From Gnetum montanum (Eukaryota > Streptophyta > Gnetopsida > Gnetales > Gnetaceae), in contig MNCI01019132.1 in assembly GCA_015680685.1 (NCBI GenBank), positions 103,609 through 167,608 on the forward strand: 64,000 bases of DNA, read 5' to 3'. Shown one piece after another: positions 1-11,908 of this stretch. A model generated the notes under the pieces. The model saw only the letters and a program-made list of their open reading frames with translations, did no database searches and had not been told where the DNA came from. The position numbers were made by a program, and so were the translations under genes. The first letter of the stretch is position 1, and the number at the start of each line of letters is the position of its first letter.

Positions 1-59
1 GGGGGGTCGGGCTGTGCATGGACAGGTCCCCACCGTCAAGGTTTTCATAGGTAACTTGG

Positions 60-2092
60 AGGGAGTGCAATATTAATGGAAAAATTTAATGCAAATATCA
101 CTCACCTTTACTTCATAGAAATTGAAAAGTGATTTAAGGAGAAGAAGGTAAGGAAGTTAGCACTTCCATTCTCTTGCCTTATTCGAAAGTATGTAAATGA
201 GTTGGCATCCTAGGATATACAAATGATGCATTAAGAAATGCATAGAATGCTTTCTATGTTGAAATGATTAAGCTAGTGTCTCTTAATAAGGAACAATTAG
301 AAGAACAAGTAGGCACTGAGGAGACTACTCAACCCATAGGATAACAATAGCAACAACAACCATAAGCTCCACCACTATTGTCATAAGATTACATACCTTC
401 AATGAGTCATCTATAGCAAATTACAAAAACTATTAGTTGGGGAAGCAAAGAAGAGGCTAGTTTATTCAAAGTTATTATTGATGGAGTTAGGCTGACCATT
501 TCAACCAATGTTTCCAGAGGATAAATATCATTGTAGCTAAGAGGAGAGGCCTAGTGGTCATAATAGTTTTTTAGGAACACTGCATCATTCCAAGTGGTGC
601 TTGAATCTAGAGAAGGAGCCATAGTTGTGGTCATGTAGCACCATGATGTAGCGGGAGTTGTAAAAGTGATCATAGATCACATCAAAGAATCATTTAATGT
701 AATTGTTGTGCCACTAGCTGATATTTCTAGAACCAAAGATGCTTAAATGCTATCTAGTACCTCTATGACTCTTGTTGAACATGAAGATGTGTAAGATAGA
801 CTAATGTAGATAAGACAAGTTATGATAAATCTCTTTGATATTCCTAGTGATGTCATTGCAGCATAGTCTAACTTAATTACCACCAAAGAAAAATTAATCA
901 TGGTCGAAACCAGGGTAAAGCATGCTAAGAATGAGCTTCACCAATTACAAGAAGAGCTTGTAGCCCTAAGAGTAGAAAGGAGAGATCAAACTTAGTTCAT
1001 AGCACCAAATAAGATAGCATAATTCAAAACTAAGTAGATCAATTTCCTCCTTAAGAATAACAAAGACATACCATATGAGAAAGAAAATGTACTATGGAAA
1101 GCTTCAGTAGCCAAAGCCTAATCATATGCCCATGCCAAAGCACTTACTACCTTATAAGAAGAAAATAAACAACTTTCTATAGCCAACATGAAGTTAATCA
1201 TAGTAGAAAAGTAGAAAAGCATTCTAGAAGAGAGCATCCATCAATTGAAAGAGCAGCTAATGAGGGTCAACCAATATATGAGTTACATTCTAATGAAAAA
1301 TAGAACACTCTCTATGAAGGAGGTATGTGCCATTAGACAAAAATCAACTATTGAAATCACCACATGGAAAAGTGAGGCTAGGAAACATGAAAGGCTTAAA
1401 GAACACTTTTGAGACCAAGTGAACATGTACAAGTAGATAAATAAGAAAGAGATCTTGATGGCAAAGCCCAAAACCAATTCTATTGCAATATAAAATCCTA
1501 ATTAGCAACCCATCTTAGACAGCATGGCCTAGACATCTCAAGTGAAAGTAAAAAATAAAGATCTACAAATAGAGGACTTAAAAGAATACATGGCATTAGC
1601 AAACATCTAATATACTAATTTGGCCATGTTAATAGTAGTTAGGCTCAGAAATGAGCTAGAATAGTAAGTAGTAGCCACCTATGCCTTGTATGAGAAGGAG
1701 TTTACAAACTGAAAGAAATCTCTACAAAAAATTCAAGTAGCAAACTTAGAACTAGAACCAATTAAGGTTAGCTACTAGGGCCAAAATGATGTGGTAGCGA
1801 ATTTGATCAAAAGATTAACAAACTATCATGAACTTGAAGAAAAGGCTAAAGATTTTGAAGAAGAGAGACGACAGTTTGTGACATGGTATGTTCAAGCCAA
1901 TCAGATGTTTTTGCAACTACCATGTTCATGGAACATATTGAATCCATCAAACATTAGTTCATTAGCATAGAAGGTCCACAAGAATGGAAGAAGAGAAGTT
2001 TCAAGTGCTCCTAAATAAATACCAATTTAAGAAGTTTGACAAAAATGGGAAGAAACATATGGAAGAGCCACCTCCACCTAGAACAACATAAG
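60..2092 (+). pseudogene. Extra ORF downstream of pol: conserved N-terminal block plus long coiled coil (decayed)
   Basis: The reading frame is followed through many single stops. Near 100-230 it encodes a block (EIEK.FKEKK, LALPFSCLIRKYV) shared with the copies at 57140-59380 (+) and 62470-60519 (-). A Q/P-rich linker follows at 320-420, where CAA/CAG codons have become TAA/TAG. From about 800 to 1920 there are heptad-rich stretches typical of a coiled coil (for example NELHQLQEELVALRVERR). The C-terminus has a conserved LPCSW motif near 1918-1932 and a tail rich in E and P. The N-terminal block loosely resembles the plant 'putative plant transposon protein' domain (PF20167-like), judged from memory. 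Position between integrase and 3' LTR is that of Athila env-like ORFs, but I see no signal peptide or membrane segment. Function unknown; not translatable now. Confidence 0.65.
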
Positions 2093-2299
2093 GCTACACC
2101 CATCCTTGCTAGATATTTTTTTTTGTTTTTTTATCAAAATTATTATGTTATTTGTTCATTTTTGTAAACTCCATTATGACACTAGAGAGTCATGTATATA
2201 GAAGTCAGTGTCATGTAAATCTACCCCCCAAATTTGTAAGGAACTGCATCCTTATTTTGTTTTATTTCAAGGACAAGTTTTTAGTCAGTTGTGGGGGTA
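2093..2299 (+). other. 3' untranslated stretch and polypurine tract of element VII
   Basis: This T-rich noncoding stretch ends in a purine run with GTGGGGGTA directly before the LTR. The equivalent positions in other copies read AGTCATGGGGATA (59634-59644, +) and the complement of TACCCCCATGACT (4013-4025, -). Such a tract primes plus-strand DNA synthesis and fixes the 3' LTR boundary. Confidence 0.7.
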
Positions 2300-3159
2300 T
2301 GATAAATTCAGAAATTTTGAGGCAACGATATCATAATTATGATATCGTATCTATGATGTCATAGATATGTTATCATATCTCAACATATGTTATCCTATAA
2401 ATGATATCGTGGGATGCATGCTAGCCTATATAAGCAGCACTTAAGCACACTGATCCGTAGTAGACTTGATAGCATAGTAACATAACTCTTTTAGTTTTTT
2501 TTCTTGAATTTAGTACTTTGTAGTGTGTGCTTGCAATGTGATGTTTTGTAATTAAGCAGAATCCTTATTCGAGTATGATGTACATGGATGCATTGCATGA
2601 CCAGCAATAAAGATCAAGATTACTCTACATCATTGCAGCAACACTTAGTTTTATTTCTATTTCCAATTGGTTTAATGTTTACTATTTTCATAGTTACTAT
2701 TTATGATTAGTTGCAATTTACTTAAGATTGATCTCGAGCACATAAGTGTAACTGCTAGGTAACCCAATAGTACTATCACTTAGTACGGACAATAGTGAGA
2801 CGCTTGGTAATCCTAATAGTAGTTATATGAAGTCCAAGGAGTGGTTAGAAGATCAAGACTGGTTTTTCATTGCATATGCTAGTTTAGATTTGTTTTACTA
2901 TCACTTAGATTTAGAAACCTTTAATTTCACTTCATTTTTATTAGGAGCATAATGGCCACTTCAACCTCAATTATCATATACCTAACCCTAAGTTAAACCA
3001 TACACATTAATTTTACTAACTCATGCAAGAAGACAACAATCGCAAACACTAATCAATTACTAGTATAATCATATTGCCTTATCTATGGAGTTTGAACAGG
3101 ATAGCATATGAATACTCATATCTTGTATGGTTGGATGTTGGATACTCCACCACTCATCA
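2300..3159 (+). repeat. 3' LTR of element VII (Athila-like LTR family)
   Basis: The LTR starts TGATAA after the PPT and ends CACTCATCA. Family LTRs start TGATGA and end CTCATCA, an inverted terminal repeat. Inside are a cluster of GATATC-type palindromes (about 2329-2412), a TATA box (CTATATAAGC near 2426) and short direct repeats of the type TTGGTAATCCTAATAGTA (about 2750-2830). The end abuts an oppositely oriented LTR. Confidence 0.75.
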
Positions 3160-4012
3160 TGAATTGAATTTTGTGGATGGAACTAGTTGTGCATCATTAA
3201 GCATTGATCACAGTTCATTGTCTTTCCACTTAGACTAATGATAGCTTTGTCATGTATGGTTTAGTCCAAGGTGAAGCATATGATTGTTGATGTTGTTTTA
3301 ATTTTATGCTACTCCTAATGATAATAAATAAATAAATAATTTAATCTAATTAACAATAGAAAGATAAATGGTTAACTAGTGTACAGGTGATGAGTGTTCA
3401 TTCCCAACTTGTTGTACACATCCTAAACTCACGTATCCACTATTGGAATTACCAAGCATTATGCTATTGGGAAAACCAAACAATAATGTTGTTGGAATTA
3501 CCAAGCAAATACATGTTTACACTTGAAACTGGTTGTGCTCATTCCGCTAATTCATTAATATGCATGGAAACATAAATCCTAACTAAGTACATGGAATATA
3601 AATTACATTAAAAGTAAAATTTAATCTAAGTCAAATTGCTACAATGAATTAGAATCAATCTTAATCTTATTTTCATTCATGAAATGTGTCTAGGTAGATT
3701 GCCACTTGAATAAGACATCGCACAACTGACTCAGATCTACACTGCAGGTACTCATTGACTATTCTCTAAAATTACATAATAAAACTACAAGGGTTTGGCT
3801 ACTCTATTGACAAAAGATATTAAATATGCAGTGGGAGCACACATATTTATAGGTAGAGGTAAACATTGCATCAACACAACATCCCATGTGTTGAAGGGAT
3901 GGCATTGACAGGTACACATCAACGTAGCTACAACATCCCAAATGCAACATCGCATCTTCGATGCAAATGCAATGTAGCATCTATGATATCTCAGCTAACT
4001 AATGCTCCATCA
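3160..4012 (-). repeat. 3' LTR of element I, missing its outer ~75 bases
   Basis: The sequence aligns by eye with the minus-strand LTRs at 9878, 42178 and 54083 from their '...GATGGAACTAGTTGTG' segment onward. The outer TGATGAGT end and about 75 bases are absent at the junction with the LTR at 3159. The inner end reads CTCCATCA at 4005-4012, followed by the PPT complement. The GGTAAT-type short repeats (complement ATTACCAAGCA) lie around 3445-3510, and TAGCATC/GATATC motifs at 3900-4000. Confidence 0.75.
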
Positions 4013-6140
4013 TACCCCCATGACTCACTAGAAACTCATCCTTGAGTTAACAAGATAGGACCAAGCTTCCTTTACAAAAAATTGGAAAAGTATGGGATTA
4101 TTGATTGACGCTAACTACTGACTAACTCTGAGTGTTGCATTATAAAATTTTATTTAAGTGGATGTATACAAAATGAAAAAATGACAAAAATATTGGATAG
4201 ACATTGAAGATTACAAAATTTATAGAGTTCTGCAAGAATCCACTAAAGATGATTCTTCTTGTTGTTGCTAGTAGTGGTTGACTTCCAACCTTGATTATTA
4301 TGTTAATGCTGCTTTGGTTATGCAGAAAATTCTTGAAGGATGTACTAAAATTTCTGTTCACTGTCCCATGGATCAAGTAATCATGTGATGTTTGAGCCAT
4401 TGTCTTGTATGTGCTACAATTTATCCATGGGCATATCCTCCATAATACCTCTCTTTGCTTCATTTCCATGTCTTGAAAAAGACTTTCTTCTTTAGATGTC
4501 CCTTTTAGCATCACCTATAGTCACCAAAGGATCAACATTAATTTTGGTAAATTTTCCTTAAAAATTAACCCTTTTCAGATCCATTAGTTAATGTCAAAGC
4601 ACAAGGTGATGATAGCGTACTATGCCCAAGGCTATGAGGTAACTACAATCATCAAGCTATTCACGTTATTTTGGTAAATTACTATTAGTTACCATAATGT
4701 TCAAAAATAAAATGTTAGAAAAATTTCAAAGTAGACATCCCTAACCCCCATGACTACTACGCACAACTCTGGAAGTGCACAAGTTTTTGAATAATTAAAA
4801 CTAAAGGTATGATTCAAAAGATGACCAAGAAACATTAATGGATATGGAAATAGGAAAGTAGGAAACATTAATAAAATGGATGAAAAGTAGTTCCAAAATC
4901 ATGCATAAATTCAAAGAAACTTTCATTGATGTTTTGGAAAATGTGAAGTTTAGTTCAAAGCCATGATTAACAAGAGTTATGCAAGTGGGTCCATCCCAAA
5001 GCAGGCTCCTTCCATAATTCCCTTGCATAACCACTTCTATAGATGTTCGTGGGCACCCAAGAAGTTAAATGTAGATCATGCCTTTATTCCAAACAACACA
5101 CAATTGCCTTGGTTGGGATGTTGCACTATACTACACAAAACCAAAAGGCTCATAATCAAATGTAGTAGTGAGGTGAATGAATTGAATGAGAAGGAATTTT
5201 AGAGAATGGGATGTAAGGTGCTTTACCATGTCTATAATAAGCTCTTGTGTTAAATGTGATTAAATTGATCAGCATACCTATCCGTCCAAGTTTCAGTCCA
5301 AGTCCATATCACTAATAGTGACATTGCATTGATTTGTTTCTTCGTGCCAACCATCATGAGTCCACAACCACCAAAAAGAACAATCATTACTTCAAAAAGA
5401 GAAGAAAAGATAAGAAGGAAGGAAGAAGCTTAGTTAGAGGAGCACCTTCAAGCATGGGTAGCATGTCTTTCTAGCCCCATAACCAGTTCTTGTAGTCCAT
5501 TATTGTGTCTAAGGGATGTGCTTTGAATTCCCATTATTGTTTTTTTTCTTTTTTTTCTTCTTCTTTTAAATTTTAAAAAAAAATTGAAATGGGAACCACA
5601 CCATGAAAAGACATAGCTTCCTATTTATTGATTCCTCAAGGTGTCATAAACCACATGATAGAAGTCAAGAAGAGAATCCAAAAAATCCCCTTGAGGTCAC
5701 ACCCTTATCATTTCCACTTGGTTTTTTCCTCTTTCTTCAAGGTACAATGATCGTTGATTGATTTTAGTTTCATGAAAGAAGAACCAAATTGATTTCATGA
5801 CAAAATACCTTTTTATTTAGAGAACTAGAGGGATGAATGAGGTGGTCTCACTACTTCACACAATTGCTTATCTAATCATCTTGATAGCATAGCACAAAAA
5901 CCCAAAAAATAGCATTGACTTCTACATCATGGCTGAAAACATTATCAACAAATCCATAAAAGACATTCATACAACATAAAGAAAATGACTCAAGAAAAGA
6001 GGAAATTTTACAAAAAAGAAAAATAACAAGAAATGGAAAACTTATTACAAATTTAAAAATATGAAAAGGAATAGGAAAATGATAAAAAATTGTAAAACAA
6101 AAGGGAGAAAAATACTTATTAGTTCTTAAACTAGGATGGA
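4013..6140 (-). other. Noncoding 3' internal region of element I
   Basis: No convincing coding frame is visible. The stretch next to the PPT (4013-4150) matches 48562-48700 in element II. The stretch 5230-5620 matches, on the opposite strand, the post-integrase region of element III at 55130-55440: both contain the 'ATGGTGTGGTTCCCAT' and 'CAATAATGG.CTACAAG' segments. A region of III has therefore been kept in the pol-less elements. Poly-T and poly-A runs occur at 5540-5585. Confidence 0.6.
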
Positions 6141-9100
6141 GAATCTCCCCCATGAATAATCTTATGGCTGCACATTTCTAATATGGACCACACAACCCCC
6201 TTATTATACACCACTGGTTTCCCATATATCATCATTACTAATTTAATTAATCATGTGGTACCACATCTAACATTGTTGATCATTTCATTTGGATCATTCA
6301 GAGACGTATCTTCATCTAGACTTGAAGGTATTTCTATTTTAGGGGATCTAGATGTGTTTTCTTCTTCTTTTTGATTTTCTATTTTAATTCCTAGGTCTCC
6401 ATGTTTAATACCCTTTTCCAGTGTATAATCAAAGTGTAAGATATTTGTGTCTAAATCCTCTAACTAATAAGTGGATCATAGGGCTCCCTACATCTTTTAA
6501 ATAGTTTTGTACTTTCATTTTCAATTGACTGGATGTCCTCTAGTTTGGTAGCTACTACATAGACTTATTTTTGCTCATACACTTATTGCTTAACTTTATT
6601 GTGGATTAGTATAGGGGTTGATGAGTCATGAATTTTCTAGCTGTGATATCAATGCCATGATATCACAGCCGTGATATCGCAATTACCGCGATATCACGTT
6701 TGCCCCTGCGATATTGCATACACGATATCACAGCCTGCCTCAATTTCTATAAATAAGAGGTGGCTTTCCCTATTTTAGGCACTTAGATTTAGTCCCTTAG
6801 CCAAACTATAGCAGTTTTACCATTCTAGAGTTAGAATAATTTCCATGTGCCCGTAGTAGGAGTCTTAAAGTGAATAGATCTTTATTCGAGCAAATTGTAC
6901 CTGAGCACACATTTGTGTACGACAATAAAGATGAACTTTCTAATAAACCTTACAGCATGTGGACTAGGCTAAATAGGAATTAATTATTATTAAATGTTTA
7001 AATTCTTTCGTATATAATTAATCTCTCTTCACCATTATCTCCTAGTAACGCGGAATGAGTACGACTTAATCACGAGTATGTGTGACTACTTGGTAACCTA
7101 GTAGCATACTTAAGCCATGTGCTTGGTAATCCTAGTGGTAGTCATGCATGAAGTTCACGATGTGTACGAATGATTAAAGGAATGGATGCTTATCGCACTT
7201 AGGCTAGCTTAGTTTCTCTCTCATCCTCTCTCTCTCTTAGCTTAGTTAATATCATTTTCCATTAGCCCCAGGAGTAGCAATAGTATAGGAACACATCATA
7301 CACCTCACTCTGGACTAAACCATACATGACAAAGCTAATACTAGTCTAGGTGGAAAGACAACAAACTACGACCTAAGGATAACTGTCTAGATATCACAAC
7401 TAGTCCATTTACGAAGTTTGACCAGATCATGCGTGAAACGCTCATATTCATATGGTTGAGTGTAGGGCTACCTCACCACTCATCAGGGGTTATGTTAATA
7501 TTTTTAACTTTAAGACCACAACTAGATCCTTTATTAGTAGTAGTTATGCCATGGAGGTTTTTGTCTCTCCACAATGATAGGTTTATCTTTTATGTATTAT
7601 GTTGGACTAGTGATGGTTGTTGGATTTTACGTATGATTAAGAGACATTGTTTTGGAGAGGAAGGGTGTCATACTAAATTGGCCCTATGTTGGTTTTGATA
7701 TGCTAGTAGGTCTACAAGTTTTGTGCTCATGCATTGAAATTGACCTAAAGAAACAACATTTTCTAGGTTGTGGTTGAGATCTCCTAGCATTATCATTTCC
7801 ATGTATGTTCACATCATAAGTGACATTCTTTCATTAATGTTATGGTGCTGAACATTCCTGAATTGTTGGCAGTGACATATGGTGGAGGGAAGTATGAGAA
7901 TATTGAGGATATGATGGAGGATGAGAGGCATGAGGTGGCAATCCCATAGAAGATGTTGTGGGTTGATGATATTTGAGAGAGTGGTAGTAGTGATTTGAGG
8001 TAGAATAAGTAGAACTAGTTGAGGAAACAAGTTGTTGAACATAATATCCATATGGGTCTAGCTGGTAGTAAGGATAGTGCTATTGATGATGGCCTTCCCA
8101 CAACTGTGGATTTTGCCACTGTGGTTGATAGTAGTTTTGAGGTTGATAAGAAGTCCCACTAGGATAGTATGGTAGGTTGTAGGATTGTCTATAATTACCT
8201 TGTGAAAAAGGTAATTTCTTAGGCATTTTCTTTTCTACGAACTTGGGATTCAAAGCAAAAGCCCAATACTCATGTAGATGTAGCATGACTTGGCAATAGC
8301 CCTTTGGATGGTCATATAGGTAGATGTCACATCCATCATCATCTTCTATGGTTGAGTTCATAGCCTCTTCACCTACAACCATTTTTCCATTTTACCGATA
8401 AGTGTTTCCATTAGTTTCTTAGTTCTTTTGTGTTGTCCTCTCCTCTATAGCTTTTATGTAAGCTATAACTTTATCTTTCATCAACTCCCACATCTTATCT
8501 AGTCTTGCTTCAAGCTCATCGATAGACTTCTGTATTGGCAATGTTTGTTGTGAAATCACCTCATTCAGAGCTATCGCTTTTTCCTCATCATAGATATGGA
8601 CCCTCTTCTTTTGAAGAATTAGGTCCTAGTTATATTCCTCTACATTCACTTGTTTACATAGCTCTCCTTCTTATTTTGCCACTTACTCGATTAGCCTTTG
8701 TATCTTATGGGCTTTCAGTTTGTATAATCAACCTTGGGCATAAATTCAAAGGGTCTCCCTTGTTTGATTATGAAGCCCATATATGATGTGGAAAAGTTAC
8801 TCTTTTTAAAAGAAATCATGGCCTGGACATCTATGTAGTAGAGAATAGTATCTATCCAAGGCCACACCCAAGGATTCATGATTTTCTTGCATCTACCCTT
8901 AGATTTTTTTTCTTAGGTTGGATACTTTCACATAGGTTTGGTATTTTTTGTTGAAGAGTTTTGAATTATTGACCACTCATGGATTGAATTTGGCTCCAAT
9001 AATTTACATCAACTTTTAGCTTTTTCTACTAATGTCCTAGGAAAGAGCTTAAGCTTTTACCACTTGTGTTCAATGTTTTGCAAGGCACAAGCATCATGAA

Positions 9101-9760
9101 AGGCTTGTAAATGATGTTGTGGATCATAATTATAGCCTCCCCTAAATTTAGAAATTTTGTCCATATCAAGCCATTTGATGTGGCTGTTCCTTTGATGCCT
9201 TTTGGGTATTTGAACTACCTTCCTAATCTATGTTAGGCCCCTAGAAGCCAACAAGGGTTCATCTATACCAAATACATCATGGTGATAATCTATATTTTTA
9301 TTCATCTGATTGTGTTGATCTTTTCTATGCTCATTTTGATGTCTTTGATTTTTCCCTTGGGTTTGATTTCTATCTTTATCTTGACCCCATAGTGAAGCTC
9401 TATCTTTATACCTACGTTCATCTCTATCAAAACTAGATGTTGAAGAGGAAGAGAAAGATGAGGAACTAGGAGAATCACCATGGCTCCTATATCACCCCCA
9501 TGATACCTTGATCTATCTTTTCTAAGTTTAGAAAAGGTCCTAGGCCTTTAGGCCATCCTTGTTCTAGGAATTTCTCCATTTCCTCTAGGATTATCTATAC
9601 CAATTGAATGTAGTCCTTGCATGTAGTAGGAGTGGAAATTAGCATATGAAATTCCTGCTTGAGGTTGTTCAATCTAATTTTCTTCAGTATAGAAATTTTC
9701 ATTTCTCCTACGAGAGTTTTCATCATATGATGAATTATTGGTCCTATGCAAAGAAGACAT
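6141..9760 (-). pseudogene. Gag remnant of element I (interrupted by a solo LTR)
   Basis: Gag is the capsid/nucleocapsid protein that packages retrotransposon RNA. Reading on the minus strand, the start ATG is at 9760-9758, about 120 bases inside the 5' LTR, with MSSLHRTNNSS and then an arginine/serine-rich N-terminus. The central region is decayed but matches gag of II and III. Near 8340-8300 a degenerate zinc knuckle CDIYLYDHPKGYC (CX2CX3HX4C with the second Cys replaced by Tyr) is followed by a Q/Y-rich tail (NYYQPQWQNPQ, 8150-8090). After the solo LTR (6619-7485) the tail resumes and ends with HKIIHGGDSPS near 6175-6140, matching HKFSCGGDSLF in element II. Many stops; non-functional. Confidence 0.7.
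6614..7490 (+). repeat. Solo LTR VIII (6619-7485) with TSD GGGGT, inside element I
   Basis: The LTR runs from TGATGAGT to ACTCATCA and is flanked on both sides by GGGGT (6614-6618 and 7486-7490). There is no internal region, so this is a solo LTR left by recombination between two LTRs. The homologous position in element II (about 51665-51690) has no insertion. Features include GATATC/CGATATC palindromes at 6642-6735, a TATA box (CTATAAATAAG at 6749) and GGTAAYCCTAGTAG repeats at 7090-7140. Confidence 0.92.
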
Positions 9761-9849
9761 GTTTTTAACATGTTTGAATTAACATTTTCTAAAAGATAAA
9801 TTGTTAAAACCTTAATAGTTATTGTTTATGATACAACTAATCTAGATAA

Positions 9850-9877
9850 CTAGCACCATCCTTGGAAATGGTGCTAA
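9850..9877 (-). other. Primer-binding site of element I
   Basis: On the minus strand, directly inside the 5' LTR, the sequence reads TTAGCACCATTTCCAAGGAT. Element II has TTAGTACCATTGCCAGGGAT here. Both look like decayed forms of the Athila-type PBS TGGCGCCGTTGCCGGGGA, complementary to the 3' end of plant tRNA-Asp (recalled, not searched). Confidence 0.6.
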
Positions 9878-10847
9878 TGATGAGAAGTGAGTACCCCCTA
9901 CACCTAATCATATGAATTATGAGTGTTCACATGCAACTTGATCAAATTCCATCAATGGGATTATCTGTGCATCTAGATCGTCAAGCATTGATCATAGTTT
10001 GCTGTCTTTCTACTTGGACTAGTGGTAGCATTGTCACCTATGGTTTAGTCCAAGGTGAGGCATATGATTATTAATGTTGTTTCAGCTTTAAGCTACTTTT
10101 AATGATAATAAAGAAATTAATTATTTAATCTAATTAACAATAAAAAGATAAATTCTCTACTAGCCTACAGGCAATGAGTGTCCATTCCTAGCTTATCCTA
10201 CACATCTTGAACTCACATATCCACTACTCGGATTACCAAGCATTATGCTACTGGGAAAACTAAGCACTAACATTGCTGGGATTACCAAGCGAATATGTGT
10301 TTATGCTTGAAACTGGTTGCACTCATTTCACCAATTCATTAATATGCATGGAAACATAAATATTAACTAAGTATATGGAATATAAATTGCATTAAAAGTA
10401 AATTTAATCTAATTCAAAGTACTACAATGAATAAGAATCAATTTTCATATTATTGTTGTTCATGGAATGTATCCAAATACATTCCCACTCAAACAAGATG
10501 CCATACAACTAACTCAGATCCACATTGCGGGCACTCACTGATTGTTCTCTAAGACTATGAAATAAAACTACAAACCCAACTACAAGGGTTTGGCTACTCT
10601 ATTGATAAAAGATGCTAAATACATGGTGGGAGCACGTAGATTTATAGGTAGAATTAGACACTATGTTGATACATCATCCCATGTGTTAATAGGATCGTGT
10701 TGATGTGTACACATTAATGTAGTTGTGACATCGCATATGCGATGTAGCATTGGTGATGTACTAGCCAGCAAAGATGCATTGATAGGGATGCAATAATGCA
10801 GATGCAATGTAGCATCTATAATATCTTATCCAAATGATGCTTCATCA
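9878..10847 (-). repeat. 5' LTR of element I
   Basis: On the plus strand it begins TGATGAGAAGTGAG and ends TTCATCA, then ACTAG. It is similar throughout to the LTRs of II at 54083-55087. It contains the complement of the GGTAAYCC repeats (10225-10290) and GATGTAGCATC palindromes (10720-10815). Confidence 0.8.
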
Positions 10848-11590
10848 ACTAGTGAGTTGATAGTATGTCATTATTGTCTTCTCACTTAGATTTAGCAAGG
10901 TGTAAAATGTTTGATTTAACTCTTAGTGAGTATATAATAAATTGATATTGTTAGTTCTTAATAGTGCTAAGTGTAAACATGATGAAGGTAAATGTAATCT
11001 CTAAGTACAATGAAAATGTAAAGATATTCTATCCTATGTTAATAAGTATCCATTCTTGGTTTTTCATGCATATGTTGGAATGATATAACTATTACTAGGT
11101 TACCAAGTAACTTTACTACAAAGAAAATAAAACAAAGTCACAACTGGGTTACCAAACAATTACACTTTACACTCAAAACTAGTCGTACTCATTTTGCCTT
11201 ACTAATAAGCATTGGAATTGTAAATAACTTAGTAAAGTAAACATTATAGAAAAGTAAATATATTCTAAGTGATCTGCTACAATGATGAAAAACAATATTG
11301 ATCTTTATTTTCATTCATGAATTATGTTCAAGAATAATCCATTCAAATAAAAATTCTATACAACTATAATTCACCACACTGTAGGCATTCACACTAACTC
11401 TAACTTCAAGAAAACAAAATGCAAGAATTTTACTAAGTGTTGGGCCTAAACTTGTTTTTGACATGATAATAGACTTGTATTTATAGGAATGATCATGGTC
11501 CACTAAATTAGATCTACGATGACATATGTTAAGCTACGATATTGCATCTATGATATTGTAATTATAGTCCTTTACAATAATGTTTTATCA
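10848..11590 (-). repeat. 3' LTR of element VI, outer part missing
   Basis: This LTR is more diverged than those of I and II. Segments such as TTTAACTCTTAGTGAG match the LTR at 63649-64000. It ends TTTTATCA at 11590, followed by a decayed PPT complement (TACCACCACAATAGACT). Its outer part is cut off by the insertion of element I. Confidence 0.65.
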
Positions 11591-11908
11591 TACCACCACA
11601 ATAGACTAAAAACTCATCCTTAAGTTCAAACAAAGGGAGGATAAAGTTCCTTATAAATTTGTAGGGTAGCATAGACTTCAGCATCATAAAATATATTTAT
11701 ATGACTAACTCTATTATGAATGCCACATCTTAGGATTAACATACATCACAAAGAACAAAAAAAACTAAGCCTAATGTAGATTTCTTCACATTTGGAGTAG
11801 TGGTGGCTCATCCATTGGTATTTTCCCTTTATCATATGGCTTCTAACATTTGTATCAATTTACTAGTAGTCTAAGCTTTTCTTCTTCTATTTTGGGATCA
11901 TGCCCCAT
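11591..11908 (-). pseudogene. C-terminal tail of the extra ORF of element VI
   Basis: On the minus strand this contains the conserved end of the coiled-coil extra ORF: the 'atggatgagccaccactac' segment at about 11830-11800 matches 'atggaagagccacctccacc' at 2058-2077 in VII. The PPT complement adjoins the LTR. The rest of the ORF lies on the far side of element III, at 60519-62470. Confidence 0.55.

Larger units (their letters stand above)
1..3159 (+). mobile_element. Element VII: right-hand part of an Athila-like Ty3/gypsy retrotransposon
   Basis: The window opens inside this element. What remains is the downstream extra ORF (about 60-2092), a short 3' untranslated stretch, a polypurine tract ending at 2299 and the 3' LTR (2300-3159). 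Gag, pol and the 5' LTR would lie to the left of the window. Orientation comes from the order extra ORF, PPT, LTR, which matches element III at 57140-60513. The right boundary has no TSD, because the LTR abuts a truncated, oppositely oriented LTR at 3160. Confidence 0.75.
3160..10847 (-). mobile_element. Element I: gag-only Athila-like element (minus strand)
   Basis: In element orientation the order is 5' LTR (9878-10847), PBS, gag (9760 downward), a noncoding 3' region, PPT complement at 4013-4025 and a truncated 3' LTR (3160-4012). A solo LTR interrupts it at 6619-7485. No protease, RT, RNase H or integrase motifs are visible. Its right flank is ACTAG inside the LTR of element VI; the left flank is lost at an LTR-LTR junction. 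It is a close relative of element II and shares its 3' noncoding region with element III. Confidence 0.8.
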
